Positions 1-8,644 of a stretch of 33,789 bases of DNA are shown here, piece after piece. The first letter of the stretch is position 1. The number at the start of each line of letters is the position of its first letter. The DNA is from Acidimicrobiales bacterium. GTDB taxonomy: Bacteria; Actinomycetota; Acidimicrobiia; Acidimicrobiales; Palsa-688. The notes under the pieces were generated by a model. It was not told the DNA's origin and made no database searches. It was given only the letters and a program-made list of their open reading frames with translations. The translations under genes and the position numbers were made by a program. The stretch lies in the NCBI GenBank assembly GCA_035533095.1, contig DATLUM010000119.1, positions 1 to 33,789 on the forward strand, in the 5' to 3' direction.

Positions 1-29
1 CACGACCCCGCCTCCCGCGATCGAGACCT

Positions 30-695
30 TCACTTCTTGGCCCCTTCCTCCACCCGCATCCGCTTCGCCAGCTCTTCCATGGCTTCGGTTCGCGCGGCGA
101 AATGCACGGAGTCACCCTCTTGGCCGATCATCGTCGGCCCCACGATGCGTGCCTGGCCGCCTCTGGTCACCATCACCGGCCGGAACCGGTCGCCGTCCGC
201 GAGCTCCGACATGTTCTTCCCGCACAGCGAGTCGGGCAGCAGGAACTCCACCATGTTCACGCCTCCCGTCGGGTCGGTCCACGCTGTGATGGCCTCATCG
301 GGAAGCAGCCGGCGGATCACCTGATCGACGGTCCAGCTGACCGTCGCCACGGTCGGGATCCCGAGACGCTGGTAGATGGCGGCGCGGCGGGGGTCGTAGA
401 TGCGCGCCACGACGCTCGCCACGCCGAAGTTCTCGCGTGCGATGCGGGCGGTGAGGATGTTCGAGTTGTCGCCGCTCGTGACCGCGGCGACTGCGTCCGC
501 GCGCTGGACGCCGGCGCGGGTCAGGTCGTCGCGGTCGAACCCGAAGCCGACGACCGTCTCGCCGGTCCAGTGCTCGGGCAGGCGACGGAACGCGTCGGGG
601 TTCTTGTCGACCACCGCCACCTCGTGCCCTTCCCGCTCGAGCCGCACGGCGAGCTCAGAGCCGACTCGGCCGCACCCGACCACAATGACGCGCAT
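30..695 (-). CDS. trkA: TrkA-family NAD-binding potassium-channel/transport regulator
   Basis: This 221-residue cytoplasmic protein is of the type that gates K+ channels or Trk/Ktr transporters by binding NAD(H). The N-terminus is a Rossmann fold with GCGRVG at residues 7-12 and the acidic VVDKN at the end of strand 2, the usual TrkA_N layout. Residues from about 137 onward (MVEFLLPDSL...GDSVHFAAR) look like a TrkA_C (RCK_C) ligand domain. The length is that of a single RCK unit, so it probably works as an oligomer or with a second TrkA protein; a partner could lie past the left edge, where only 29 bases remain. It starts at ATG 695 and ends with TGA. It lies 11 bases downstream of the VWA gene, so it may be co-transcribed, although no functional link is evident. 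Confidence 0.9.
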   Translation of the reverse strand: MRVIVVGCGRVGSELAVRLEREGHEVAVVDKNPDAFRRLPEHWTGETVVGFGFDRDDLTRAGVQRADAVAAVTSGDNSNILTARIARENFGVASVVARIYDPRRAAIYQRLGIPTVATVSWTVDQVIRRLLPDEAITAWTDPTGGVNMVEFLLPDSLCGKNMSELADGDRFRPVMVTRGGQARIVGPTMIGQEGDSVHFAARTEAMEELAKRMRVEEGAKK

Positions 696-706
696 GTCCT
701 AGAAAC

Positions 707-2713
707 CTACGCGGGCCGGCGCCGGGCCCGCTTCTGATCCAGGAAATCGACCAGCACGTAGTCTCCGAGCGTCTCGGGGGTCGTGAAGAAGGCTCGGCCG
801 CGGTTGAGCTGGGTCATCTTCTCGACGAATTCCCGGAGGTAGCCGGTGGCGTCGAGCATGAACGTGTTGATGCGAATGCCGTCCCGGGTGGCGCGGACCA
901 CCTCGTTGAGCGTCGCCCGAATCGTCTCCGGCGCCGGCGGGTAGCTGAAGAAGGGCGGTCCGCCATCGGGCGGGATGTGGGCTGTGGGCTCCCCGTCGGT
1001 GATCATGATGACCTGCTTTGTGCCGCCTTGCCGCGCGAGCATCCTCCTGGCGAGCATGAGCGCGTGCTGCATGTTCGTCCCGTATGTGTAGTCCCAGGAG
1101 ACCTCCGGCAGCTGGGCCGCCCGCAGCTCTCTTGCCACCTCGCCGAAGCCGACCAAGCCGAGGTAGTCGCGCGGGAACTGCGACGTGATCAAGGCGTGCA
1201 AGGCCATGGCGACCTTCTTCGCTGCGAGGAAGTTGTCGCGCATCGGCATGGACAGAGACAGGTCCAGGGCGAGGACGGTCGAGGTGGTCGTGAGACTCTC
1301 CGTCCGCTCGACCTCGAAGTCGTCGGGTGACAGCCGAACAGGCGTGCCGGTGCCGCTGCGGGCGATCGCATTGCGCACGGTCCGCTCGATGGAGAGGTTG
1401 AACGGGTCTCCCCACTCGTAGGCCTTGGTCTCGTAGGTGCGCTCGTGCCCGACGCCGACGCGCTCGACGACGTGGCGCCCCATCCGGTCCTTGATCAACC
1501 TCGAGAAAAGATCCGACAGCGCGTTCTGACCGATCCTCCTGAGCCCACGCGGCGTGAGCTCCAAGCGGCCTTCCCTCTGGTCGATCAAGCCGGCATCGGC
1601 CAGCTGGCGGGCGAGTTTCGACAGCTGCTCCAACGACTGGGCTGCGTCCTGTCCCAGCAGCTGCTCTGCTCGCTCGATGTCCACCTCGGCCAGCGCGCCC
1701 GGGTTGTTGGCAGTCGTGAGCATCTGCTCGAGCTGGTCCATGTCGCCGAGTTGGTTCATCACCGCGGCGGCCTCGGCGAAGCCGAGTGGGTCCTGGCCGC
1801 TGAAGTCGTAGCTGCGCTCCCAACCCATCGACGGGAATGCCTGGCGGAGGTTCCCGCCGAGGCGCTCGACCTGCCAGCGCAGGTCCATGTCCTCCAGCAG
1901 GGAGTCGGCGAGCTGTTGCAGCTGCGCTCGCTGCTCGGGGGTCATCGAGTTGAGCATCTGCTGCATCGCCGCCATCTGGCGAGCCATCTGCTCCAACAAC
2001 TCGTCGAGGCTCTGAGGATTGCCGGGGAACATGTCGCCGAAACGCTCCATGAAATCGGCGAACATCCGGTCCGTGTCGCCGCCCGCGGCGCGGGTCTCGA
2101 GCATGCGGTTGAGCTCGTTGAACATGTCCTTCATCCGCTGCAGCGATTCCGGCGACATGTCCGACATGGCGGAGGACATCTGGTTGAAGTGGCTCTGCAT
2201 CAGCTGCGAGCGAAGCTCGTCCATGAGCTCGTCGAACGCTTGGCGCGCGTCGCTGCTGGTCCACTCGTATTCCTGCAATGCCTGGACCTGACCGGCGAGA
2301 TCCGGCGGGAGTAGATCGAGCGCCATGCGCCGCTCGTCAGCCACCTCGTCGGTTATCTCCGCCCGCCTTTGGTCACCCGAGTCACGCGCTTCTTGTTGCA
2401 GCGCGTCGATCCCGGAACGCTCCCGCTCCACGATCTCGCGGAGACGCCGGGCCACGTCCTCGTAAGGACCACCCAGGTCGTGACGATCGAGCATCTCCCG
2501 CCGGCGCTGGCGCAGCCGTTCGAGGATCTCGCGCATCCCGGCGACGCGCTCGCCATTGCGGTCGGCGAACCCGCGCTGGAGCAGCCGTTGCAGCGCCTGG
2601 TTGAGATCGCCGTGATACAGGAGCTCGTCCGTCAACTCGCCGAAGATGTCGTCGGCGTCGTAGTCGAAGCCGACCTGCGTCCCATCCCAGCGTGAGTAAC
2701 GGAAACGAGTCAC
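707..2713 (-). CDS. VWA-domain protein, partner of the upstream AAA+ ATPase
   Basis: The protein has 668 residues. The C-terminal part (about 480-650) is a von Willebrand A domain. The MIDAS metal site is visible as DLSLS at 484-488, followed by a conserved Thr in YGTNM and by ITDGEP. The middle (about 150-300) is rich in Met, Gln and Arg and predicted helical. No signal peptide or membrane helix is seen, so it should be cytoplasmic. The start is GTG at 2713, three bases after the stop of the AAA+ ATPase gene; an ATPase next to a VWA protein is the classic MoxR/VWA or ChlI/ChlD pairing, in which the ATPase remodels a target recruited by the VWA subunit. The target cannot be told from the sequence. 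The family assignment is firm, the specific function is not. Confidence 0.88.
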   Translation of the reverse strand: MTRFRYSRWDGTQVGFDYDADDIFGELTDELLYHGDLNQALQRLLQRGFADRNGERVAGMREILERLRQRRREMLDRHDLGGPYEDVARRLREIVERERSGIDALQQEARDSGDQRRAEITDEVADERRMALDLLPPDLAGQVQALQEYEWTSSDARQAFDELMDELRSQLMQSHFNQMSSAMSDMSPESLQRMKDMFNELNRMLETRAAGGDTDRMFADFMERFGDMFPGNPQSLDELLEQMARQMAAMQQMLNSMTPEQRAQLQQLADSLLEDMDLRWQVERLGGNLRQAFPSMGWERSYDFSGQDPLGFAEAAAVMNQLGDMDQLEQMLTTANNPGALAEVDIERAEQLLGQDAAQSLEQLSKLARQLADAGLIDQREGRLELTPRGLRRIGQNALSDLFSRLIKDRMGRHVVERVGVGHERTYETKAYEWGDPFNLSIERTVRNAIARSGTGTPVRLSPDDFEVERTESLTTTSTVLALDLSLSMPMRDNFLAAKKVAMALHALITSQFPRDYLGLVGFGEVARELRAAQLPEVSWDYTYGTNMQHALMLARRMLARQGGTKQVIMITDGEPTAHIPPDGGPPFFSYPPAPETIRATLNEVVRATRDGIRINTFMLDATGYLREFVEKMTQLNRGRAFFTTPETLGDYVLVDFLDQKRARRRPA

Positions 2714-2716
2714 TCG

Positions 2717-4138
2717 CTACCTAGCCCTGTACGCGGCCCGCGTGCCCGACGCGTCCTTGTTCAACCTCTTGGCGAGGTGCAGCCCCTCGAGCACGAACTC
2801 CGTAGCGCTTGCGATCACGGCCGCGCTCTCACTGGGCCCCGGCGCGCCGCTCAAATGCGTGACGACTTCTCGCAGCGTGGGGCTGTTGCCCAGGGCGTCG
2901 ACGAAGCGCCCGGACGCGACGTCGTCGCCTGTGTGTATGACCAGGCCTCCGTCGAAGTCTGCAACGGCGTCGCGCAACCGGTCCTGGGGAACCACGTCCT
3001 TGAACACTGTGAGCACAGCCTGCTTCACGATCCTCTCGACCACCTGCCCATCACGCCCCTCGTCGACGGTTTCGATCTCGACTTTCCCGGCAGTCGACGA
3101 TGCGAGCGACTCCAGGTCGCTCACGCGCGGCACCGCCTCCGTCTCACCCAGCCTCAGCGCCCTCCGCACGGCGCTCGCGACCAGCGTCTCGTAGTTGGAC
3201 ACGCTGAGGCGAACGGATACACCGGAACGCTGATTGACGTGCGGGCTCTGGCGCGCCAGATGAGAGATCGTCGCGACGATCTCGGACATGTAACCGGGAA
3301 CCTCGACGCGCACTCCCTCGACCGACAGTGGGACCGCCTCCTGCTCCACCACCTCCATCTCGGTCGATGTGTCGAGCGGGTAGTGAGTGCGGATCTGCGC
3401 GCCGAAACGATCCTTCAGCGGCGTGATGATCCGGCCGCGGTTCGTGTAGTCCTCGGGGTTCGCCGACGCCACAAGCATCACGTCGAGAGGAAGGCGGATC
3501 TTGTAACCGCGCACCTGTACGTCGCGCTCCTCGAGAACGTTGAGCAACCCCACCTGGATTCGCTCGGCCAGATCCGGGAGCTCGTTGATCGCGAAGATGC
3601 CGCGGTTGGTGCGCGGGACGAGGCCGTAGTGCAACGTCAGCTCGTCGGCGAGGTAGCGACCCTCCGCCACCTTGATCGGGTCCACCTCACCTATCAGGTC
3701 TGCTATCGACGTGTCGGGAGTGGCCAGCTTCTCCCCGAAGCGGTCTTCGCGGTGGACCCACTCGATCGGCGTGTCTTCGCCCCGCTCGGCGATCAGGTCC
3801 CGGGCGTGACGAGAAACCGGTCGGTAGGGGTCGTCGAGGATCTCCGAGCCCGCGACGACCGGTACCCACTCGTCGAGCAGCGAGGTGAGGCTGCGGATGA
3901 TCCTGGTCTTCGCCTGGCCGCGCTCGCCGAGGAAGATGATGTCGTGGCCCGCCAGGAGGGCGTTCTCCAGCTGCGGAAGCACGGTCTCGTCGTATCCCTT
4001 GACCCCGTCCACCAGGGCCTTGCCCTCGGCGATGCGACGGGCGGCATTGCGCCGAACCTCCTCTTTGACCGGAATGGACTCCCATCCCGACTCTCGAAGC
4101 TGGCCGAGGGTGGCCGGACGGTTGCTCATGCGCGCCAC
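2717..4138 (-). CDS. Magnesium-chelatase/MoxR-like AAA+ ATPase
   Basis: The 473-residue ATPase has a Walker A motif GERGQAKT at 71-78, a Walker B-like strand GIFAINELPDL at 179-189, and a sensor-1 region VASANPEDY around 222-230. The segment LLNVLEERDVQVRGY closely matches the ChlI/MoxR class, in which a hairpin insert follows Walker B. The Walker B acidic pair reads NE rather than the usual DE. I believe this is a property of this subfamily, but I cannot verify it here. It is probably cytoplasmic and hexameric and works with the VWA protein encoded three bases downstream. The start could be GTG 4138 or ATG 4129; neither has a convincing Shine-Dalgarno sequence. It is not likely to be true Mg-chelatase, as no tetrapyrrole genes are nearby. 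Confidence 0.88.
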   Translation of the reverse strand: MARMSNRPATLGQLRESGWESIPVKEEVRRNAARRIAEGKALVDGVKGYDETVLPQLENALLAGHDIIFLGERGQAKTRIIRSLTSLLDEWVPVVAGSEILDDPYRPVSRHARDLIAERGEDTPIEWVHREDRFGEKLATPDTSIADLIGEVDPIKVAEGRYLADELTLHYGLVPRTNRGIFAINELPDLAERIQVGLLNVLEERDVQVRGYKIRLPLDVMLVASANPEDYTNRGRIITPLKDRFGAQIRTHYPLDTSTEMEVVEQEAVPLSVEGVRVEVPGYMSEIVATISHLARQSPHVNQRSGVSVRLSVSNYETLVASAVRRALRLGETEAVPRVSDLESLASSTAGKVEIETVDEGRDGQVVERIVKQAVLTVFKDVVPQDRLRDAVADFDGGLVIHTGDDVASGRFVDALGNSPTLREVVTHLSGAPGPSESAAVIASATEFVLEGLHLAKRLNKDASGTRAAYRAR

Positions 4139-4288
4139 GCTACCGCCGACCGGCGGTGTCCACTTCTCGGGCCGGGGAGCCCCCGGACGGCCGCCGCCAT
4201 TGCCCCTTCGTCATGGATCGCGGCATTTGCGCCGAGGAAAAACCCTGCATAGTGGAAGGAGAACCGCGTTTTTAGGTAAAAGAGATGC

Positions 4289-4316
4289 CTGGGGGATCTT
4301 TCGGTAGTGCCCCCGG
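4289..4316 (+). promoter_or_regulatory. Leader hairpin ahead of sigma-factor gene
   Basis: Five G (4291-4295) pair with five C (4310-4314), extended by a G-U and a C-G pair to seven pairs with a 14-base loop. It lies about 47 bases before the chosen start of the sigma factor. The divergent gap 4139-4362 around it is locally A/T-richer (4235-4280) than the surroundings and presumably holds promoters for both directions, but I could not identify a convincing -35/-10 pair. The function is a guess. Confidence 0.25.
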
Positions 4317-4362
4317 TCTTCACTTCCAGATCGTCCACTTCGGAGCCGATAAAGAGGTCCAG

Positions 4363-5751
4363 ATGAACTCGGTCGCACTTCCTGCCTCGGCAACCGGCTC
4401 GGCCCTCGGTGCCGAGGCGGATCTGATCAGACGTGCAGCCAGGGGCGACGGCGAGTCCTTCGAGGAGCTGTACCGCCGCCACAGCCAGGTGGCGTGGCGA
4501 TTCGGTCAGGCCGTCGCCGCCGACGGCGACGCAGCCGTGCAGGCGGTGGCGGAAGGCTTCGGGCGCGCGCTGCGGGGGCTGCGCCGGCACAGCCGGATGG
4601 ACACAGAGGGCTTCCGCCCCTTCGTGCTCGCCGCGATCTACCGCGCTGCCGTCGACAACCTGCACTCACATGGTGCACCCGCGCCGGTGGCTCCTCTCGA
4701 CCGTTCCTCTACTGGGACCAAGGGACGCTCGTCGAAGCCCCGGGGCGCCGACGCCGCGTTCGTCGAGGCAGCATTCCGCAGCCTGCCCGAAAGATGGCGG
4801 GCAGCCATCTGGTTGAGCGAGGTCGAGGCGCTCAGCGAGGACCGCATCGCGCCGATCCTCGGAGTCTCAGCGGCGGTCGCCGCCCAACTCGTCTCGCGCG
4901 GCCGGCGCGGCCTCCTCGGCAGGTTCGAGCAGGGTCGCCGGCCGGTGCCCGCGCACCTCGACGCCGCCCTGCGTCCCCTTTCTACGACGGTGCCGGCAGG
5001 CCTCGGCAAGTCGGTCGGTGAGCGGTGGGCGGCTCTGGTCAACGACCCGGCCGCTCGTTTCGCCCCCATCAACGCCTGGCTTTCAGAGCGCGCCGTCCGC
5101 CCGCTTTGGGTTTCGGTCGGCGGTCTCATGGGGCTCAGCCTCATCGGGCTCGGGATCGTCGGCCAGAGCACCGGCGTCCCCACCGGTCCTGTCGCCAGTG
5201 GCGCGGCCTACGGGAACGTGAACGCGCCCGGAATCAACCCCGCGTTCAACCACGGGTTCCAGTCGATCGTGCCGGGCAGCGGGCTCAACGCCTTCAACCT
5301 GTCGTCGCTGAACGGCGGAGGCGCCGGCAGTGGTGGCTTCTTCGGTGGTGGGATCACGGCCCCCGGCGGCGGATACACCGGCGGTGGCAACAACCCGCCC
5401 CCCGGCGGCAACAACCCGCCTCCTGGCGGCAATAACCAGCTTCCGGGCAGCAACCTCCTGCCACCGGGGACCACTCCGTCGACGAACAACCTCCTTCCGA
5501 GCAACCCGGTCGTGAACGTGAGCAGCAGCGGCTCGACTGAGACCGTCACCGTGCTTCCGACTAGCAGCGGCACCAGCACCGCCTCGGTGTCGTACTGCCC
5601 GAGCAGCGGTGTCGGCCTGTCGGTGGGTTCGGTGTCCTACGGCTGCACCTCCACCTCGAGCTCGACCGACAGCACGTCTTTGTCCGGGACGCTCAGCACC
5701 ACGACCAGCACGCTGAGCACCACGACCACGACGCTCACGTCGGGCCTGTAG
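4363..5751 (+). CDS. ECF-like sigma factor with transmembrane segment and low-complexity tail
   Basis: From ATG 4363 (Shine-Dalgarno AAAGAGG eight bases or so upstream) the protein has 462 residues. Residues 20-100 resemble sigma-70 region 2 (LIRRAARGDGESFEELYRRH, then a helix with FVLAAIYRAAVDNL). Residues 133-188 resemble region 4 (FRSLPERWRAAIWL, then EDRIAPILGVSAAVAAQLVS as the helix-turn-helix). A single hydrophobic helix follows at about 247-267. The rest is Gly/Asn/Pro-rich with NNPPPGG repeats, then Ser/Thr-rich with two cysteines (YCPSS and YGCTS). Positive charges before the helix put the sigma part in the cytoplasm and the tail outside. It may sense the envelope itself, as no anti-sigma gene is adjacent. 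An upstream in-frame ATG at 4285 lacks sigma-like sequence after it and was not used. Confidence 0.8.
   Translation: MNSVALPASATGSALGAEADLIRRAARGDGESFEELYRRHSQVAWRFGQAVAADGDAAVQAVAEGFGRALRGLRRHSRMDTEGFRPFVLAAIYRAAVDNLHSHGAPAPVAPLDRSSTGTKGRSSKPRGADAAFVEAAFRSLPERWRAAIWLSEVEALSEDRIAPILGVSAAVAAQLVSRGRRGLLGRFEQGRRPVPAHLDAALRPLSTTVPAGLGKSVGERWAALVNDPAARFAPINAWLSERAVRPLWVSVGGLMGLSLIGLGIVGQSTGVPTGPVASGAAYGNVNAPGINPAFNHGFQSIVPGSGLNAFNLSSLNGGGAGSGGFFGGGITAPGGGYTGGGNNPPPGGNNPPPGGNNQLPGSNLLPPGTTPSTNNLLPSNPVVNVSSSGSTETVTVLPTSSGTSTASVSYCPSSGVGLSVGSVSYGCTSTSSSTDSTSLSGTLSTTTSTLSTTTTTLTSGL
5389..5430 (+). repeat. Two 21-bp tandem repeats encoding NNPPPGG
   Basis: Copies at 5389-5409 and 5410-5430 differ by two bases, and a partial third begins with AATAAC at 5431. 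They encode the Asn/Pro/Gly-rich stalk of the membrane-anchored sigma factor. A second 21-bp repeat pair lies at about 5692-5733 in the Thr/Ser-rich end. Both keep the reading frame, so copy-number change would alter only the tail length. Confidence 0.8.
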
Positions 5752-5807
5752 CCCCCCCGGAGCCGCCGGCTCTGAGAGCCCGGGCCAGCGGCTACCCTCT
5801 GGCGCGG

Positions 5808-7943
5808 ATGGACCTGGGAGGGATCTGGCCGGCGGCCGCGTCCGACGATGACCTTCGCCGCGTCATGGCGGACCCCGACCTCGACGACAGCGGTTGGGAG
5901 CGACTCGCCGTGCCGGGGCACTGGCGCGCCCACCCGTCCTTCGCCGGTTCCGACGGCCCTGTCGCGTACCGCCGGCGCTTCGAAGCGCCCCCGCCCGAAG
6001 CGGGCCGGAGGGCGTTCTTCACGTTCGACGGGGTCTTTTACCAATCGGATGTGTGGCTCGACGGTGACTACCTGGGCGACACCGAGGGATACTTCTTCCC
6101 GCACACCTTCGAGGTGACCGTGCCGCTCCGCGCCCGCAGCGAGCACGTCCTCGCCGTCGAGGTGGCGTGCGGGCGTCCCGACGACAAGGCCCGCAAGCGC
6201 AACCTCACGGGGGTATTCCAGCACTGGGACTGCATCGATCCCGACTGGAACCCAGGTGGCATTTGGGCCCCCGTGCGCCTTCACGAGACGGGCCAGGTGT
6301 GGCTCCGCTCGCTCAAGGTGCTCTGTCGCGACGCGACGGCGGAAACGGCGACACTCGACTTCGAAGCCGAGCTCGACACGCCCGGTGCGCAGGGAGTCAC
6401 CGTGGTCACCCGGGTCGCCCGCGAGGGGCACGAGCCGGGGTCGGCGGCGGCGACTACGGACACCCATGCTCTGGCTGTCGGGCAGAACGTCGTCCGCTGG
6501 CGCGTCGCCGTCGACGAACCGGAACTGTGGTGGCCCCACTCGCTCGGAGAGCAGCCCCTCTACGACGTCTCGGTCGAGGTGCTCGCCGGCGACGAGCAGA
6601 ATCCCAGCGACAGCAGGACGCTGAAGACCGGGCTGAGGCAGGTCAGGGTCCGCAACTTCATCGCCACCGTCAACGGCGAGCGGATCTTCCTCAAAGGCGC
6701 CAACTACGGACCCGCCAAGCGCGCCCTGGGAGACGTGACCGTCGCAGACCTCGAACGCGACGTCGCGCTGGCCAAGGACGCCGGCCTCGACCTCCTTCGA
6801 GTGCACGCCCACATAAGCCGCGCGGAGCTGTACGAGGTGGCGGACCGGACCGGCATGCTCCTATGGCAGGACATGCCCCTCCAATGGGGCTACGGCCAGG
6901 TGCGCCGGCAAGCCGTCGCGCAGTCGAGGCGGGCGGTGGAATTGCTCGGCCACCATCCGTCCATCGCGGTGTGGTGCGGCCACAACGAGCCGATCGCCAT
7001 CGAGTTCGAAACCGGCGCATCGCTGACGGCTCGCAACGTCGCGCGTGTCGTCGCCGGCCAGGTTCTGCCCACCTGGAACAAGACGATCCTCGACCGCTCG
7101 ATCCGTCGCGCGCTCGAACGCTCCGACCCGTCGCGCGAGGTGGTGGCGCACTCGGGAATCGCCCCCCACCCGGCGTGGGGAACCGACAGCCACTTCTACT
7201 TCGGCTGGTACCACGGCGACGAACGTGACTTCCCGGGGGTGGTGGCGAAGGTGCCGGTGATCGGTCGTTTCGTGAGCGAGTTCGGCGCGCAGGCGGTTCC
7301 CGGCTCCGCCGAGTTCATGCACCCCGACCGCTGGCCGTACCTCGACTGGGCAGAGCTCGAGTCGCACTTCTGCCTGCAGAAATCGATTTTCGACCAGCGG
7401 GTACCTCCCGGCGACTACGCCACGTTCGAGGCGTGGCGCGACGCGACGCAGCAGTACCAGGCGACGGTCCTGCGGTATCACATCGAGGCGCTGCGGCGCT
7501 TGAAGTACCGGCCCGCCGGCGGGTTCTGCCTGTTCGTCCTCAACGACTCTCAGCCGGCGGTGTCATGGTCGATTGTGGACTACGAGCGCTTCCCGAAGAT
7601 TGCCTACCAGGTCGTCGCCGAGGCGTGCGCGCCGGTGATCGTGGTGGCGGACAGGCTGGGTCGTTGGTACAACCCGGGCGCACACATCGGCCTCGACGTA
7701 CACGCCGTGAGCGACCTGCGAAGGCCGGTCGAAGGCGCCGAAGCCACCGCGACGCTCCGGTGGCCGGGCGGTGGGCGAACCTGGCGCTTCGTCGGTGACA
7801 TCCCGGCCGACTCGTGCGCGCGCATCGGTCACGTGTCCGAGACGATCCCGCCGGGCACACCCGAGGGCGAGGTGCAATTGGACCTGCGCCTGCGCTGGGA
7901 CGACGGCGAGGCGCGCAACAGCTACATCAGCCGCGTGACCTGA
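5808..7943 (+). CDS. Glycoside hydrolase family 2 protein (beta-mannosidase/galactosidase type)
   Basis: The 711-residue protein has the GH2 layout: an N-terminal jelly-roll sugar-binding domain (about 1-175, with DDSGWERLAVPGHW and YRRRFE), an immunoglobulin-like domain (about 180-285), and a TIM barrel (about 285-610) opening with NGERIFLKGANYGP. The catalytic acid/base is predicted as E394 in WCGHNEP and the nucleophile as E491 in VSEFGAQ. A small C-terminal beta domain follows. There is no signal peptide, so it should act in the cytoplasm on imported or intracellular oligosaccharides. The WCGHNEP context points toward beta-mannosidase-like members, but the substrate is not certain. The ATG at 5808 begins directly with the typical MDLxGxW motif. 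No sugar transporter is nearby, so the gene looks like a stand-alone unit. Confidence 0.88.
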   Translation: MDLGGIWPAAASDDDLRRVMADPDLDDSGWERLAVPGHWRAHPSFAGSDGPVAYRRRFEAPPPEAGRRAFFTFDGVFYQSDVWLDGDYLGDTEGYFFPHTFEVTVPLRARSEHVLAVEVACGRPDDKARKRNLTGVFQHWDCIDPDWNPGGIWAPVRLHETGQVWLRSLKVLCRDATAETATLDFEAELDTPGAQGVTVVTRVAREGHEPGSAAATTDTHALAVGQNVVRWRVAVDEPELWWPHSLGEQPLYDVSVEVLAGDEQNPSDSRTLKTGLRQVRVRNFIATVNGERIFLKGANYGPAKRALGDVTVADLERDVALAKDAGLDLLRVHAHISRAELYEVADRTGMLLWQDMPLQWGYGQVRRQAVAQSRRAVELLGHHPSIAVWCGHNEPIAIEFETGASLTARNVARVVAGQVLPTWNKTILDRSIRRALERSDPSREVVAHSGIAPHPAWGTDSHFYFGWYHGDERDFPGVVAKVPVIGRFVSEFGAQAVPGSAEFMHPDRWPYLDWAELESHFCLQKSIFDQRVPPGDYATFEAWRDATQQYQATVLRYHIEALRRLKYRPAGGFCLFVLNDSQPAVSWSIVDYERFPKIAYQVVAEACAPVIVVADRLGRWYNPGAHIGLDVHAVSDLRRPVEGAEATATLRWPGGGRTWRFVGDIPADSCARIGHVSETIPPGTPEGEVQLDLRLRWDDGEARNSYISRVT

Positions 7944-7993
7944 GCGGGCAGGACCGGGGCCACCGCGGGTCGAATCCTTGTAGCGAGGTTGTT

Positions 7994-8596
7994 ATGAACG
8001 ACATCCAAGGATCCCGCCGTCCCGCCGCCCGGTCCCCCCGCCGGCGCGGGCCGGCGCCCAATCAGCTCGGCGAGCTCCAGTTCTCCGACTGGTACGACAC
8101 CCCGGTGTTCGAACCGGACGACGACGAGCTCATCGAGGAGATGGCGACCGCCGGCCACGGTCCCCGGCGTCTCATGGCAAAGGCACGGCTGGCGAGAGAC
8201 GCCCGGAGGGCCAAGCGCCGCCCGGAGTGGGACACGCTGGCGCCGGCGCCCGCCGTCAAGCCTGTGGCCGTCAAGCCCGTGGCCGTCAAGCCCGTGGCCA
8301 CCGAGCCCATCGCCGCCAAGCCCGCCCCCACACCGGCGGCCGCCGCCACCAAGCCCGCCCCCGCAGCGGATATCGACGCGTGGGCCACCTCGGGACCGGC
8401 ACTCACCGACGAGTCGATGCGGTTCGACCTCGAGAGAGAGAACCTCTGGCGCCGGCGGCTCAACTCCTTCCTCGACCGCTGGGCCGAAAACGAGGTCGCC
8501 GTCGCCGCTCGCCTCGACCGTTCACTCGAGCGGGTGCTCAACCCGAGCCTCCCCGAGTTCCTCGCTTCCGCAGCCAGGCGGGGCGGGTCTCGCTGA
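7994..8596 (+). CDS. Unknown 200-residue protein with KPVAV repeats
   Basis: The start is ATG 7994, preceded by GCGAGG at good spacing. I do not recognise a family. The N-terminal 30 residues are Arg/Pro-rich, followed by a segment with FSDWYDTPVFEPDDDELIEEM. The middle holds three exact-frame KPVAV repeats and an Ala/Pro/Lys linker. The last 70 residues (FDLERENLWRRRLNSFLDRW) look like an amphipathic helical region. No signal peptide or membrane segment is seen, so it is probably cytoplasmic. It lies between the GH2 gene and the SCP2-fold gene, with gaps of about 50 bases on each side. The function cannot be inferred from the neighbours. Confidence 0.7.
   Translation: MNDIQGSRRPAARSPRRRGPAPNQLGELQFSDWYDTPVFEPDDDELIEEMATAGHGPRRLMAKARLARDARRAKRRPEWDTLAPAPAVKPVAVKPVAVKPVATEPIAAKPAPTPAAAATKPAPAADIDAWATSGPALTDESMRFDLERENLWRRRLNSFLDRWAENEVAVAARLDRSLERVLNPSLPEFLASAARRGGSR
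8255..8299 (+). repeat. Three 15-bp tandem repeats (VKPVA)
   Basis: Three consecutive copies of GTCAAGCC[T/C]GTGGCC at 8255-8269, 8270-8284 and 8285-8299 encode VKPVA x3 in the linker of the unknown 200-residue protein. The second and third copies are identical, suggesting recent slippage duplication. Confidence 0.9.
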
Positions 8597-8644
8597 TCCG
8601 TCCAACTCCCCGACCCGGCCGGGCCTGGTAGAACCTCTGCCCGG

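Noticed and set aside
699-2264. Long open frame overlapping the VWA gene in another frame
   Set aside because: Arg/Ala/Gly-rich translation without domains, typical of GC-rich shadow frames; the VWA frame has clear motifs.
8255-8299. CRISPR-like repeat
   Set aside because: The 15-bp units are contiguous, without spacers, and in frame within a coding linker.
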